NCBI GenBank assembly: GCA_038380795.1
Contig: CM076268.1
Coordinates: 3,837,001 to 3,901,000 of the forward strand
Reading direction: 5' to 3'
Length of the DNA stretch: 64,000 nucleotides
From: Pyrocephalus nanus
Lineage: Eukaryota > Chordata > Aves > Passeriformes > Tyrannidae
Below, one piece after another: positions 47,881 to 60,384 of this stretch. The position numbers and the translations under genes were made by a program. The notes beneath the pieces were generated by a model. The model made no database searches. It saw only the letters and a list, made by a program, of their open reading frames with translations, and had not been told where the DNA came from. The first letter of the stretch is position 1, and the number at the start of each line of letters is the position of its first letter.

Positions 47881-49310
47881 AGGGATTGTTAAAGATGTTG
47901 GCAGGGAGTGCCAGCTATGTTGGACCATATTCAGCTCAGGGATATTTGTGGAGGGATCACAAACGTGTTTTCATGGTCTCCTCTGCTCACAGTTGATGGA
48001 TAACAAGAAATGTGTAAGAAAATAGAGGAGCTCTGCAAAACTGCATGAAATCCCCAAACTCAAGCAGCTCTACTTGAACTGGCATTTCCCATGGGGAGAA
48101 GTTTCCACCCTCTCCTGAAGTTTGAAACATGTTTGATTTACAGGAGGGGAGCAGGGCAGAAGGTCTCACCATCTTGGCACGGCACCGGTTGAGAAGATCA
48201 TCATTTCTCTGCTCTTCTGAGTTCAAAGAGACAGTAAAAGTGATTTTAACTTAGGAAATGCACACTGGGTATATTCCTAACTCCCATGGATGTGAATAGC
48301 TGGGGGTGCATGACTACAGTCCCACGCACGGAGATGGGGTAATTACAGTTGTACAGTAGTGGAGGCATTGCCAATATCCCATAATTAATTTACAGACAGA
48401 GTATTTCCGCCTCCTTTCCCCCCATTAAGTGTAGAGAAAATAAATGTTCTTAGGAATTGGCAGTTCCTCTTTAGTTTGCATATTCCTCCTAAATATGAAC
48501 ATTATGTTGTTTACTCATCTGTTAATGACAGCTGATTATCAAACCATAAATATACATGTATCTAATGGTTTGTGAACATTAAACATGGGGTTGTAATAAT
48601 TGTGGCTGCATGCAGGGACCCAGCACCCAACAATTCCTATTTAGCACCTCAGCCTCTGTCACGGTGTGTCAATCTGGGCACTGCAACTTCCCATGGATAA
48701 GAAGGGGAGAACTGAATCTCCCAGCTCTTGTTAAGATATTTGTTTGTTGTCACATGTGAACAGATTGGGGTTTATTTTGCTGGAGCCACCTCTCCTGCTC
48801 AGTCCATGGTGTTACTGCTTTGTGCTGGTTTCTGGGTGTCTGAGAGGGAAACTGGACAGGTCAAACACCTTGCCTTTTAGTTCTAAGCCTTATCCTTCTT
48901 TCTGTCTTTGCTCTTGGTCGCCAAGTAAAATAAAACGGAAGGAATCAGGCACTGCTTCAATGTGAACATCCATGAGAAGTTGGGGGGTTAATGCTAATGG
49001 GCCCAAGGCCTCTGACTGTGTTACACAAATCCTTCTTTTTTTCCATGTCATTTCCAGCTCTCTCTCTCAGCTCCATTTTCCCCCAAAATGTCTGGCTGTT
49101 CCCTCAGCTTTGGTTTCTCTGGCACAAAGCTGTTTTACTCCCTCCTAATACTTTCTTTGAAAGAGCTGACAACTTTACTAAACTTTCCATGTCTTTCCAG
49201 TGCTGGCTTAGTCCTGACTCTTCTGCTCCCTCTGCAATGAGGCTTTCCCACTTGGTTGGGGTTTTTTCCCTCTTTTTAATGCTAAATCCATCCTTTTCCC
49301 TTACCTTTTG
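47881..49310. other. AT-rich unique non-coding sequence
   Basis: No gene supported. It includes the candidate regulatory block at 48440-48620, listed separately, and then becomes pyrimidine-rich from about 49020. Confidence 0.5.
48440..48620. promoter_or_regulatory. Candidate conserved non-coding / enhancer-like block
   Basis: AT-rich unique sequence with TTAATGACAGCTGATTAT at 48522-48539. That word combines a homeodomain-like TTAAT, a TGACAG MEIS/TGIF word, a CAGCTG E-box and a GATTA word in 18 bases. TTTGCATATTC and TATGTTGTTTACTC (forkhead-like) lie just upstream. The evidence is motif clustering only. Confidence 0.28.
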
Positions 49311-49610
49311 AAGCCAAAGCCTATGAACTGTCTTTCTCCTATTTACTTATCATCCATTCCTCTTCTGAATTCTTCCTTAAATTCTCCTGCTGAAGTTGGC
49401 TCTTCCTGTTATTCTGATCACATGAACTTCCACTTCCTTGAAGCCCTTCCTGATGTGTCTCTCACTGCGGAGATAATTTAATTTCCTTTTGTGTCACCTC
49501 TCTTCCAGCTCCATATTTACTCTTCTTTCCTAATTGTCCTTCTAATCATTTCTCTTTCTCTGTTTCCTGCAGCTCACTCCCTACTCTTTACTCTCTGAAA
49601 AACTAGGGCT
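49311..49610 (+). mobile_element. Pyrimidine-rich stretch, possible L2-like relic
   Basis: C/T-biased sequence with TTGAAGCCCTTCCTGATGTG at 49438-49457, resembling the AGGAAGCCTTCCCTGA word of L2 LINE 3' regions. It recalls the 4.74-5.56 kb stretch in composition. The assignment is weak. Confidence 0.3.
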
Positions 49611-49809
49611 GGGCCAGAGACAAAGTTTTTATTCTGAATTCTTGAAAAAGATTAAGGGAACTGTGTGGAGCTCCAAGGTTTTTGAGCTTGGAACAAAACC
49701 CAAAGAAACAGGCAACTTATCCTTTAGAACCAACCTGCCAAATGCTGTGCACTCCCCACCAGGGTCAACTGCCCTCAGTTTTGGCAGACTCGTGTATGAG
49801 GTAGGACTA

Positions 49810-49968
49810 ACCCAGAGAGGCTGTGACTGCCCATCCCTGGAGTGTCCAAGGCCAGGAGGGGGCTTGGAGCAGCCTGGGCTAGTGGAAGGTGTCCCTGCCC
49901 ATGGCAGAGGGTTGGAATTGGATGATCTTTCAGGTCCCTTCCAAGCCAAACCATTCTGATTCTATGAC
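49810..49968 (+). mobile_element. CR1 LINE fragment
   Basis: CCCAGAGAGGCTGTGACTGCC, then CTAGTGGAAGGTGTCCCTGCC and GGATGATCTTTCAGGTCCC, ending at CATTCTGATTCTATGA. It has a small internal deletion in the GTGTCCAAGGCCAGG block relative to the 8.84-kb copy. A 105-codon frame across it is spurious. Confidence 0.94.
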
Positions 49969-51145
49969 TGATGGCATCTTCCCACGCCAAAGCCCCATGG
50001 GACTGGAGTATTCTTAATACCATGGATCTAAGGATACAGGATAAAACTGGAAGGTCCATGCTCGGTCTTGTTAATGCATCTGAACAATCTTTTTTATTTT
50101 TTGCAAATGTTTAGCTCTGGGAGTCTCAGTGGAGGAGAATTTTGCATTGCAGCAGCATGTTCCTGACTGCACTGAGCATTTTGCCATTGCTTTGCTTGGG
50201 ATCAGAATAGCTTGGTCAACTATTTTTGGACAGCTCATAAGGAGTATGGTGAGCATTTCTTGTCTCACGAGTAGCTTTTGTAATTCCTCAAGATAGGATG
50301 AGGCATATGTGTAATTTTCAAGCCTGCAATTTTTATGCTGTTCCAAGTTACAGAAAACATTTAGCAATTTTGATCAAACAAAAGCACTGCTGTGATATAA
50401 TTCCAGAATCAACGTATGAAAAATTTCACTTGTCTCTTTAGCAATAATTGATGAAGGGAATAAAGCTGCAGGTGAACACAAAGGGCTGGCTGTTTGCATT
50501 CCCGCACTGCCAGCACGCCAGATTGGATAGCAAGAAAGTAATTTTGCCTGGAACTAACCCAGTGGAGTGCTGACAGAAAGGTGTTTGTGCAGTGCGGGCT
50601 CAGCAATGAAAATAAGCTGTTACTGCTCACGCTGACCTGGGTACTGGATTACAATATGACATCTCTCTCCTTAAACTGAATCAAGAGGGTTTATTGGGGT
50701 GGTGTTGGTTCAATGCTCGGGGATGCTGAGCACCAGGGCAGCTCAGGTGCCCTGGGAGGGATGTGTTTGTGGGGCTGATTCCGGGGGAGGTGTTGGGCAT
50801 CCTCTCCCATCTCGTTTCATTGCTCAAGTCAGGAGAATTAAATACCAGTAGCTGGGTGTTTTAAAAGGGCCGTAGAGCTTCATGAACTGTTAATAACACA
50901 GGTGTGTAGAGAGGTTAAGAACAGCCACAGCTCAGGATTCCCTGGATTGCTGCCAGAGGCAGGCAGACCTGCTGGGGTGCAGTGGAGGCACCAGGCATTG
51001 GCATGGGCAGGGGCAGAGCCCATGGCACGAGGAGACTGATCCCAGTGATCCAGCACTGCCTGGATCAGGAGGGGTCTGCACAGCACACCAGTCTATAAGA
51101 GCAAAGGGCAGATGGTTTGATCTTTGGGGAGTTTGATCTTTACAG
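49969..51145. other. Unique non-coding sequence
   Basis: About 1.2 kb with no gene or repeat recognised. Confidence 0.55.
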
Positions 51146-51278
51146 ACTGCCCAGAGAGGCCATCGAGTCTCCCGCTCTTGAGACATTCCAAATCCACATG
51201 GACACATTCCTGTGTCTCCTGCTGTAGGTGACTCTTCAGAGGTCCCTTCCAACCCCATCTACTCTGTGACTCTTTGAG
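51146..51278 (+). mobile_element. CR1 LINE fragment, distinct subfamily
   Basis: CTGCCCAGAGAGGCCATCGAG is followed by TTCCTGTGTCTCCTGCTGTAGG and CAGAGGTCCCTTCCAACCCC. The ending is TCTGTGACTCTTTGA. The TCCTGCTGTAGGTGACTCT word distinguishes it from the other copies. Confidence 0.9.
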
Positions 51279-53167
51279 TCCGTGAATCTTTGTCTTATCT
51301 ACCATCAAAAGCTGCATCTGAATATGATCCTATAAAGGTCTTTGCTACTCCAAGCCAACAGAATCAATGCAGAGTCACTCCTGTTTTGCTGTGAAATGGC
51401 TTCTTTTTTGGCTGGTTTATTAACATAAAACAAAGACCTGATGAGTTTTGACAAATCCAAACCATTTTGTTTTCAGAATTTTCTCCCAGAAATAAACCAG
51501 GAAGTTTTCTGCTTTTCTCCAGAAAGGAGTGAAGACAAATGTTAAAAATGTTTCAGACATGGAATATCTACCTTGCATTCAGGTCGGCAGGAGATTACAT
51601 TTCATTTGGCTTCAGGTAGAGGCCAATTTGCTAATTAAATGGCAGACCTGCTTTACTAGAGATAAAAATAAAGCAAGCGCTAGTGAGAAAAGGGGAATGG
51701 GGACCAAACAAAAGGGACAGATAGGAAAGGGATGAAGTCAATAACAGATAAATCCCAGTCCCAACACAAGTACTAGAAAGACAATACTCTGTTGTGCACC
51801 GAGAAGCTGAGGTTTATTAGCTGTTGATTAAGTCTTGTGAGGAGCAGGAAGATAGTTGAGGAGAATGAAGCAAAATACAAGCAATTGCTTCTATTTTCTT
51901 GGCAAATTTGATCTTCTCTATTAGGATTATCAGAGAGCTTATTCCCTGGATGTGGGCAGCGAGGCAGATTTCCAATGCCTTTCAATTGCTTTTCTGGCTG
52001 AGCCTGGCTATTCTAATGCAACGTGACGGGTAGCCACGAACATAATCCGGAGGACCCAGTGGTGCTCGAATGCAGATGCGACTCACAGAGTCAAAAGGGA
52101 AGAGCAATCCTCCAAGTTCCCTCAAACTGGGGCACTCCCAGGGCCGGATTTTATGCAACACGGTGGCTCAAAGCTCGGCGTTGCTGCATTCGCAACTTTG
52201 GTTATACAGGCAGGGTGTACAGGCATTTAAAACAAAAAAAAACCAATCTGTTTCCAAATTGTGAAAGGTTACACATTCTTTTTCCTCAGCTGATTTTACT
52301 TCCCGGTATGGGGGACTTAGGAATCCCTGCATTGGATCAGACTGTGGGCTGATTCAATCTGATATACCTACTCCAGCCCCAGCTAATGGATGGTGCTTCG
52401 GAGGAAGAAAACAGGGAGAAAACAAACCCACCACAATCCATCCAGTTAATTGAACAGTTCTGTACATGGGGAGAAAAATTCCTTCCTGATGTCCACAGGT
52501 GATGAGCGTACGCCCTGAAGCATGAGATACGATTACTCTTATCATTATCTTAGCTTGCATAGCAACAAATGTAATTAGCGGCCATAAAACTATCCTGCTG
52601 TTTGGGATTATCTTTTTTTTTTTTAAAGCAACAGAGCCAAGTGTGTCTCTGAGGTAACTTTGTTGGAATAGGATGAATTTGGCCAGCGAAGTCTAAAATG
52701 CATCCTTAGGTAAAAACAATAGGAAATAGAAAAGGCAAGAATTGAAAATCCTTGGCTGTGGCCTCCTACGACTGCTGTTCCTCTCATCCTTGGGCTGTTT
52801 CTTGAGAGGTTTTATTCGAACTTCATGTTGGCAAGATAAGAGGAGAAACAAACTGCTGGGAGTAATGACAATAAGCAAGAGGAGGATGAGATTTCAAGCC
52901 AAAACTAAGTAAATACCATGAAGCAACACGTTGTGGCAATTGAAAGGCAAATTCATTCCCACTTCTTGCTGCATCTCAGGAGCTCCACAGGGGAGGACCT
53001 GTCACAGACAGTGCATTAGCAAGACAGACGTGTGGCCAGAGAAGTGTAAGGACTGCTGGGTCAAGCCAAAATGGAAACAATTAGATAAAAATTAAGCTAA
53101 CAACCAAGGTCACCCACTGTGTCCATTCAGCACGCAGAGATCCCCTCCAGAAGCTGGAATGGGAGGA
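51279..53167. other. Unique non-coding sequence
   Basis: About 1.9 kb. No gene supported. A T run lies at 52612-52624. Confidence 0.55.
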
Positions 53168-53233
53168 CCTGAGCTGGGTGATCTTGAAGGTCCTTTCCTA
53201 CCCCAACCATTCTGTTGGTGATTCTGATGATTC
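53168..53233 (+). mobile_element. CR1 LINE 3' remnant
   Basis: CTGGGTGATCTTGAAGGTCC and TTTCCTACCCCAACCATTCTG, then GGTGATTCTGATGA. About 65 bases of CR1 3' end survive. Confidence 0.82.
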
Positions 53234-56227
53234 ACCTCATGGACAGTGGCTTTCCAGGGGTGCTAACTTTTACCATCCTGCCTGTAAGGGCTGCTGTCCT
53301 CAGTTGCAGTTGTCCCTGCAGATGGGACAAAGAGTTCAGCATTATTAAACTGTGGGGAGATACCCAGGTGTTCCCCACTAAGCAGAGGAGGCTCCTGGAA
53401 GCTGCCACTAAACCTTGTTTTAGGGCAATGCCCTGCCTGCTGTGGGCTCTCTGGTGCTGTGAGCTCAGCAGTGCCCGCTGCCCGCTCTGGGCATCCTGGT
53501 TTCAGTTCTGGTCCCTATTCCTGCCTTGCACTCCAGGCTTCACCTGCATCCCCCAAGGAACTCCTCTGCTGCTATAGCAGAGGTGCCACAGCTCTAATTC
53601 TACCAGCAAACAAAGAGCATGTAAAACTTTATAAGCCACTTGGCCTCGCCACTGGAAGCACTGTAAGAATTGATAGAGCGTCCAAACGACAGCCCGATGG
53701 ACATAAACTAGGTGAGCACTTTTATGGCTCCTTAGAGGATTCATACTTATTTGTCAAGGTTAACTGCATCTTTGAGGCAAGGCATTTTTGTTGTCATTAA
53801 ATATTTTTCACTGCTGTGTCCTTCTGCTTAACGAAGATGCCCTCGAAAGATGGAAGGTAATTTATGCCAGGAGTTGCTTGCTCTCATCATTCTGCTCTAA
53901 GTCCCACGGTGTGTTCTTTAAAAGCCCCAAGTCCCAAAGCCAAGCAAGTACAGGAGAACCTCAGCATTTCTTTTACCAAGGATGAAGTGACCAGTCATCA
54001 CAGTTAGGGATAAACCCATGGGATGTGACCTGGCTGCATCCCAACTGTCCTGGAACAACCAGAAGGTGAAGAAATGCAAGTGCCTGTATCGTCTCATTTT
54101 TAGACCAGGTTTGGGAACCACGATTTCAGATCTGGGAGCATGTGGGATATGCAAGTTGTTGTGTTTTGGCTATAAGGCACTTGGCTGCCCATGCTGGACT
54201 GGATTTGCTGCTGTGAAGAAGCACTTGGCACCCAAGGGAGCTCTGCAACCTGTCCAGGGTGCCAAAGCCATGAGCACTCGGGTCGGCTCTCCTGCTTTGT
54301 GGGGGTTAGAGCCGGTCACTGTCCTGCCTGTCCCCTCTGTCCCTCTCTCACAGGGAGGACAGTCCTTCTGCCACTTGCCCTGACTCTCTGCACCTTGCCC
54401 AGAGTAATGAGCATGACTTGGACTCCTCCTCCCTCCCACTCCATGTGTGCCCAAGTGTCATTGCCATCGTCACCACTGGCCACCAGCAGGGAAGAACAAA
54501 ACATAGATTTTAATGTCACGTGACAGGGACCCTGCAAACCTCCACCCCAAAATGTTACATCTCAAAGCCAGAGCCTTCTAACTGAGCAACAAATGCTTGT
54601 TGCACAAACTGTACCGACAATTTTTGATGGATAGAAAATACAATATTTAGTCAGGCTGCTGTAAGTTAAAACACAGCAGACAGTAAAAGGATGAAATTAT
54701 ACCCCAACAGACTTTTAAATGAGAAAATAGTCTGTGTTAGGGAACATTATTCATTTAAATAGCAGAAAGCTTATAATTTCAACGAGGCCACAATTTCCAT
54801 AAAAAGCCTGCATTTGGGATTTTTTTTCCCCTTTTCCCTCTTGCAGATTGCAGTTAAAATGAATGAACCTTTCTGCTTACAGAGTAATTCATTTTTATTT
54901 TACTTTGCCTTTTTCATGTCAATTACAGAACACTTTGTTAAAATGATTACATAATTTTCACAGAAGCTTGGTATTGCAGGCTAGAGGAGATAAACCCACT
55001 TAAATGTGACCAATGTACTCTCAAATTCCTGCCCTGAGCAGTTTCTCATCTAGACATCACTCACACCATCTTCCCAAACCCCTGCACGGAATCAGTGAAA
55101 ATGTCAATGACAAAAAGGCATCTTTCTCTGCCGAGGGAGGCACCACGTGAACTCTGTTTTTAGGCAGCGAGTCAGAGGTCACTTGCTGCTAAAAACTCTG
55201 TATCCTCAGTCCTCATCTCCTCACTTGGTTCCTGTCTCGTGATAAGGTTACACTGAATGGTGCTGGCATCCTTCAAGGTTACTGTTCCAGAAAATATTTG
55301 CAAATAATTTGACGTGCTGTCAGCTAGCAGGCAGCAGTGAACTCATATAATTCAACATACTAATGTGGGTTTTCATGCCTAAAGCTATAAATAAGCTTGA
55401 TATTCCGAAGTTTCTGTAATGTTTATTTAATAGCGATATTTTATAAATAAATCTTGATTATTCCATTGCACTCCAGTGGAGATCTTCTTCCAATATAACA
55501 GTGGTTTCTAACCCCAGGCCTCTTTCTCTGACCCCTCCCTGCCACCCACATCTCCACTAAAGAGATAAAAACTTCCTCCTCGAAACCTTTATCAGGCACT
55601 GGGGAATTACGGCCACCACAGCTCTTGCTTTACCTCCTCCTCCTCCCTTTCCCTCTCCTTTGCCCAGATTACTGCTCATTCCCCTGGAGATTTTGCCTGA
55701 TTTATGGTTGCACAAGGATACCTGCGGGAACTCTTGGAAGCCCAGCTGGAGGAAACTCTGCCTGTTGGGCATATCCCACTCGAAATCACTGAGTGGGGAT
55801 GCATGAGGACTAAAAGGAGTGTTCACAGCTCCAGTTGGAGCAGGGGCTTTGGATCCCACCAGCCAGACCTCAGGTGTGCTTCATGCTCCACAGCTGCTTT
55901 TTAGGCTGCCCTCCCTCCCCTCCTGCCAAGGAGCACCACAAAGCAGATGATGCTGGAGCTCAGCTGCTCTTCACAAACCCTGTTCCTGCCTGGTCCTCAC
56001 TGGATCAGCTCACTGTATCCCACCTCTGTGGCCAAGAAGCAACGCAAAGCCCACCAAACCCCATTCCATAGGTGTGAAAAATGCAGCACCAAGCTGATCC
56101 TTTTCCATACAGCAGCTGCTGGTGATTTTTAACTTTTCTTCCTATCAAAATAACCCCAACTGATCAGAAGCCTTCCAATTCAAATGAAGCCTTTAACTGA
56201 AAGAGCACTCTGATGGAGATGCATATG
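53234..56227. other. Unique non-coding sequence
   Basis: About 3 kb with no supported gene. Frames of about 110-121 codons at 53215-53577, 53459-53800 and 54018-54523 overlap in several registers and show no domain. AT-rich blocks at 54700-54980 and 55280-55480 carry many TAATT, TTTATT and AATAAAT words. Confidence 0.5.
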
Positions 56228-56375
56228 GTTTGGATCATGGCACTACTGTGACACGGTGCTAATAACAGAGAGGTTGTGTGTTCAACCCCTGTATGGACCA
56301 TTCACTTAGAAGCTGAACTTGATGATCCTTGTGGGTCCCTTCCAACTCGAAATATTCTGTGATTTTGTGATTTTG
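56228..56375 (+). mobile_element. tRNA-Ile-derived SINE with CR1 tail (TguSINE1-like)
   Basis: The left half is a decayed tRNA-Ile. The anticodon arm reads CGGTGCTAATAAC with anticodon AAT at 56261-56263. The T-arm / B-box-like word TGTTCAACCCC is at 56279-56289 and the acceptor end GTATGGACCA at 56291-56300. The A box is badly degraded. The right half is a CR1 3' end, GATGATCCTTGTGGGTCCC to TTCCAACTCGAAATATTCTG, ending TGTGATTTTGTGATTTTG. This is the architecture of the passerine SINE TguSINE1, which is thought to be transcribed by RNA polymerase III and mobilised by CR1 enzymes. This copy is old and presumably inactive. Confidence 0.88.
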
Positions 56376-56562
56376 TTTTCCAAAAGATGGTGATTTTCAG
56401 CACTCTGCCTACAAGCCAGTAAAATAATCCTCCCCCTGGGGAACCCAGCAATACCTGATAACAAATCATGAGAGTTGAGCAGGACCCAACACATCCATGC
56501 AGTGGATCACAGAACTATAGAATGTCCTGAGCTGGAAGGGACCCACAAGGATCATCCAGTCC
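56317..56562. repeat. Inverted repeat formed by the SINE tail and a facing CR1
   Basis: The SINE tail at 56317-56364 and the start of the next element at 56508-56562 are near reverse complements over about 50 bases. GATGATCCTTGTGGGTCCC on the left faces GGGACCCACAAGGATCATC on the right. The loop is about 145 bases. If transcribed, the RNA could fold into a long hairpin. Confidence 0.85.
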
Positions 56563-56785
56563 AGCTCCTGGCCCTGCACAGGACAGTCCCCAAAATCCCA
56601 CCCTGTCCCTGAGAACGTTGCCCAAACTCTCCTGGAGCTCTGTCAGCCTTGGGGCCATGAGCACTGCCCTGGGCAGCCTGTTCAGTGCCAACCACCCTCT
56701 GAGGACAGAACCTTTTCCTAACACCCAACCTAACCCTCCCCTGACAGAGCTTCTTGCTGTTCCCTTAGGTCCTGTCACCAGTGAG
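56507..56785 (-). mobile_element. CR1 LINE fragment
   Basis: CACAGAACTATAGAATGTCC begins the reverse-complemented 3' end. GGGACCCACAAGGATCATCC, TGGGCAGCCTGTTCAGTGCC and TCTGAGGACAGAACCTTTTCC follow. It ends near TAGGTCCTGTCACCAG. The subfamily is that of the 22.1- and 63.1-kb copies, and the same subfamily type supplied the SINE tail at 56.3 kb. An 87-codon minus-strand frame inside it is not a gene. Confidence 0.95.
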
Positions 56786-59700
56786 GAGAAGCATGTTTGG
56801 AAGAGTACAGATTCTCAGGCAGCTGGCTCTTCACACAGGGGGTACATTACCACAGTGAGGGATGCAGGAAGGATTTCTCTGCCTCATGTTGCTAAATAGA
56901 AACTCAGTTCCAAGATGCCATATCTCATACAGAAGGATCTAAGCACCTCCCCACATTTGGGCTTGGATTTTGGAGAGAAAGCAGAAGTGTCTGCAGCTAA
57001 GGACTGTTTGATGGCTCTGCACAGGGTCAGGGAGAAGTTCACTGTAGTTCAAGTGCCAAGGAAATCAATTACCAAAAAAACTGGTGTGACATCAGTATTT
57101 CATGGCAATGCCACCACTGGGGTTCAGAGACTTCTGTACCATGAAGGACTGGACCCCCAAATGAGCAAAGCCCATTTTCCTCCAGCAGCGGAAAGGGAAG
57201 TGAGAACTCTCATCAATGAAACAACTTCTTTGTGCTGCACTCTGTGCAAATATTTGGATTACTAAAACAAATTTATGAAGCAATTACTTTTAATGCTATA
57301 TGAGGAAATTAAGTACTCATTGATTCGTGATTTATAATCTAAAGCTAAAAGATCATGAAAAAGTAAATATAACTTAATTAAATGTCCCTTGGCTTTGCTA
57401 CTATTGCAGATCTGACTCATAAAGTAAGTAAAACAAACCATTTTTAGAACATAAATGAGTATTGGTTCTTCTAGTTCAGAAGACAAATAATTTACTGGTT
57501 AAATATATTCAGCGAAGTTTAGCCATGTGAAAGATTTTTCCAGTGGCCTCTGGGTCTTGAAGGAAGGATAAAAACTGACTGGTAGGGACTCAAGGAATTC
57601 ATTGTGCTGCGAATGACAGGAGCATTTGCTATGAAAAGAGGAAAACAAAAGGCTATTTCCGTTCTTTTCATAGTGGGAAAAATATTTTAATGTATTCATG
57701 GAGTAGAATATATTGTGAAAGGAACGTGCCTTTATGGTCTCTCCATTGGCAACACACTTGTGATTATTCACTCCTGACACTGAGCCCATTAACCTGGGGA
57801 AATTTAATCTAATGCTATAGTAATGTTGCTATTTTTCCACTCTGCAGTGTAAATAATTTGAAAAAAAAAACCCACCCAGGTTTTTAAAACTAAACATCCC
57901 AAGTGATGTATTCAGTTGGTTAAGTAGTCAGTTTGAGTCTTCCTTTGTACTGCAGAAGCAAGAGGGCTGAGTTTAGAAAAAGAGCGGAAAACAAACCATT
58001 ACTAAATAAATCATGGAAGAATATCTGTTGTAACTACACATTTCAGCAAGAGAAACTGTTGCTAAATGTACTGGGTTGAATGAATGTCTCTTCCAGTCTG
58101 GGACTGGGTGTTGTATGTGCACCCTGAAGGAGAACATTCCTGACTTAGATGCCCCTTCACCTTCTCATGTTTTGAGTGAAGGACGATGGGGAGGTGTTTG
58201 GATGTCTCTGCCCTCCCTGACGAGTCTTCCAGTGTCCTCCAGTTCCAGGAACAATGGATTTGGAGGGTGTGATTTCTCCCCAGAAGGGGTGGCAGTTGGG
58301 TAAACCCAAGCACCACAGAACATCAGGAACAGTTGCAATCTGATTTCCATTTCTTGAAATGAATGTGGGAAAGGAGAGGGGTACAGAACACCCCCCCTCC
58401 CTGCCCCAGCCCTCTCCCAGCTCAGCTCAGCTACACTGAAGATACCTGCAGAGCTTCATTCTCTCCACCAGATTTAGGGGGTTTTGAAGAGATAAGCCAT
58501 CATCTTTGTCATCTCCATCTTCATTGATGAAGGTGGGGCCATCCCCTTCCATCTACCCAGGTGGTGGGAGGTCTGCAGAAGGGCCGTCCCCTGTGTGAGG
58601 GAGTGGACGTGGCTGTCTCCAAACACTCCGAACACACACCAAGTGAACAGCAAATGACCTGGACATGTCAACAAGGTGTCCTACCAAGGGAATTAGTGCT
58701 ATTGCTGCCAGGATTCAAGTCAGGAACTTGGCATCCCATGTATCTCAGCATGGAATTACACTTGGTGGAGGAAGGGAGCTTAGGTGGCTCCAGCCTTGGA
58801 TCCCCAAACCCAAAGTCGAGTGTTTTCTAAACCCCGGGGTAGGGAAGTTGCTGAGTACTGAGATGCACATGCAATATCTAAACCCAAGGCTGATTCCTGG
58901 TGTCACAACGGTCCAGAGAACCAACCACACATGTCAGGGGTAAAGGTGCTGAGGACAACAGCTATTTGCCCTTCAACAGCAGTGTGCTTTGTGTGTCAAC
59001 TAAACACGCAAATCCAGCACATATAAAAGCATTATGATGCTCAGAATGCCAGGAAATGGATTCCTCCCCCAAAATGCATTAATGAAGTAATTCATAAATA
59101 AAAGAGTCACTCCATGCACTGGCCAGACACACTCAAGTGTCGCTGAGCCCTGGTGAGCACTGATAATAACTCGTCAGAAAACATCGGCTGCGCTGTGGAA
59201 AGAGACATCAGAAATACACAACATATCCAGGAGACCTTGGAGCAGGGGAAGCATCTGTCTTTTTAAAACCTCATTACTGTAGAGTACAAGGGCTCCAGCT
59301 CACAAACCACAAATTACATCAGGTGAGTAAGTTACCATACATCAGCTGGGCTGTGAGCACACCATCAGTCCAGTTCACTTCACCCTCTCCGATTTTACAC
59401 TCACCTACAGCAACATGCTGCCTTCTAAAGGACAGAGATCCAAACAGCCTGCATATACAGGTACCCCAGGCTTGGGGATGTGCAGGAATGTGCCAGGGAA
59501 AAGTCACTTGGCTGTTATTCTGAGCCATCCTCAGGCTGGTGACTACAGACTGCAGGTACTTTATCGAGGTACCTTGGCTAAGGAGCCTGCATGTCCACAG
59601 GTTCTCTCTGTCTTTGATGGAGAAAGATTTCCCAACTGAGGCAACTCCAGAAGAAATATTAAGAGTATTCCACTGTGTTATAAAAATAAGGCAATTAGTC

Positions 59701-60083
59701 TCTCCTCCTAATTTAGAGGGAACATGAAAAGCTACATTTTTCCAGCAATGTGACTTTTAAACATCTATGGTTTTAAAAGAGTAAATGAGTTTTCAACTTA
59801 AAAAGCAAAATTGCAGGGTACCCAGGAAAGCCTTTAGCATCTTTGCTTGATATATAAAGCATCTACCACAGGAAAATAGTCTGGCTGCAACAACAGCTGT
59901 AAAGTCAATGTGAAATGGCTGCATTGGCAGTGACTGCATTTACCTGACATTTTTTAACATAGATTTTTTTTTTTACACATGGCCCTGTTGGGTGTCTGAT
60001 GGGTTTTTCTTCATGACTTGTAGCCCCTCTGTTTTCTCTGTGTGAATTCCTACCATGGCTGTTAATATCCTGTAGCAGTTCTA
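56786..60083. other. Unique non-coding sequence
   Basis: About 3.3 kb without a supported gene. The 116-codon frame at 56915-57265 has no recognisable domain or splice context. AT-rich, low-CpG sequence at 57270-57480. An A-rich run lies at 57860-57870. Confidence 0.5.
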
Positions 60084-60384
60084 GGATCACAGAATCACAG
60101 GATGGTTTGGGTTGGAAGGGACCTTAAAGATCATTTAGACACAACCCTCTGCCATGGGCAGGGACACCTTCCACTAGCCCAGGTTGCTCCAAGCCCCGTC
60201 CAACCTGGCCTTGGACACTTCCAGGGATGGGGCAGCCACAGCTTCTCTGGGCAACCTGTGCCAGGGCCTCCCCACCCTCACAGGGCAAAATTCTTTCCTA
60301 TTATCACAGAATAATTATCTATTCCCCCTTGTCCTGTCACTACATGCTCTTTTAAATAGTCCCTCTGCAGTTCTCTTGCAAATA
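60084..60384 (-). mobile_element. CR1 LINE fragment with internal deletion
   Basis: GGATCACAGAATCACAGGATGG, then GGGACCTTAAAGATCATTTAG, CCTTCCACTAGCCCAGGTTGC and GGGCAACCTGTGCCAGGGCC. Further in, CCCTTGTCCTGTCACTACATGC and AGTCCCTCTGCAGTTCTCTTGC are recognisable CR1 words. Compared with typical copies, sequence between about 60295 and 60325 appears shortened, suggesting an internal deletion. Confidence 0.95.

Noticed and set aside
56228..56300. Functional tRNA-Ile gene
   Set aside because: The A box and D arm are degraded, the acceptor stem does not pair well, and a CR1 tail follows directly, so it is the head of a SINE.
58561..58943. Overlapping frames of about 90 codons that might be an exon
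   Set aside because: Two plus frames and one minus frame are open at once, no domain is visible, and no matched acceptor and donor pair was found.
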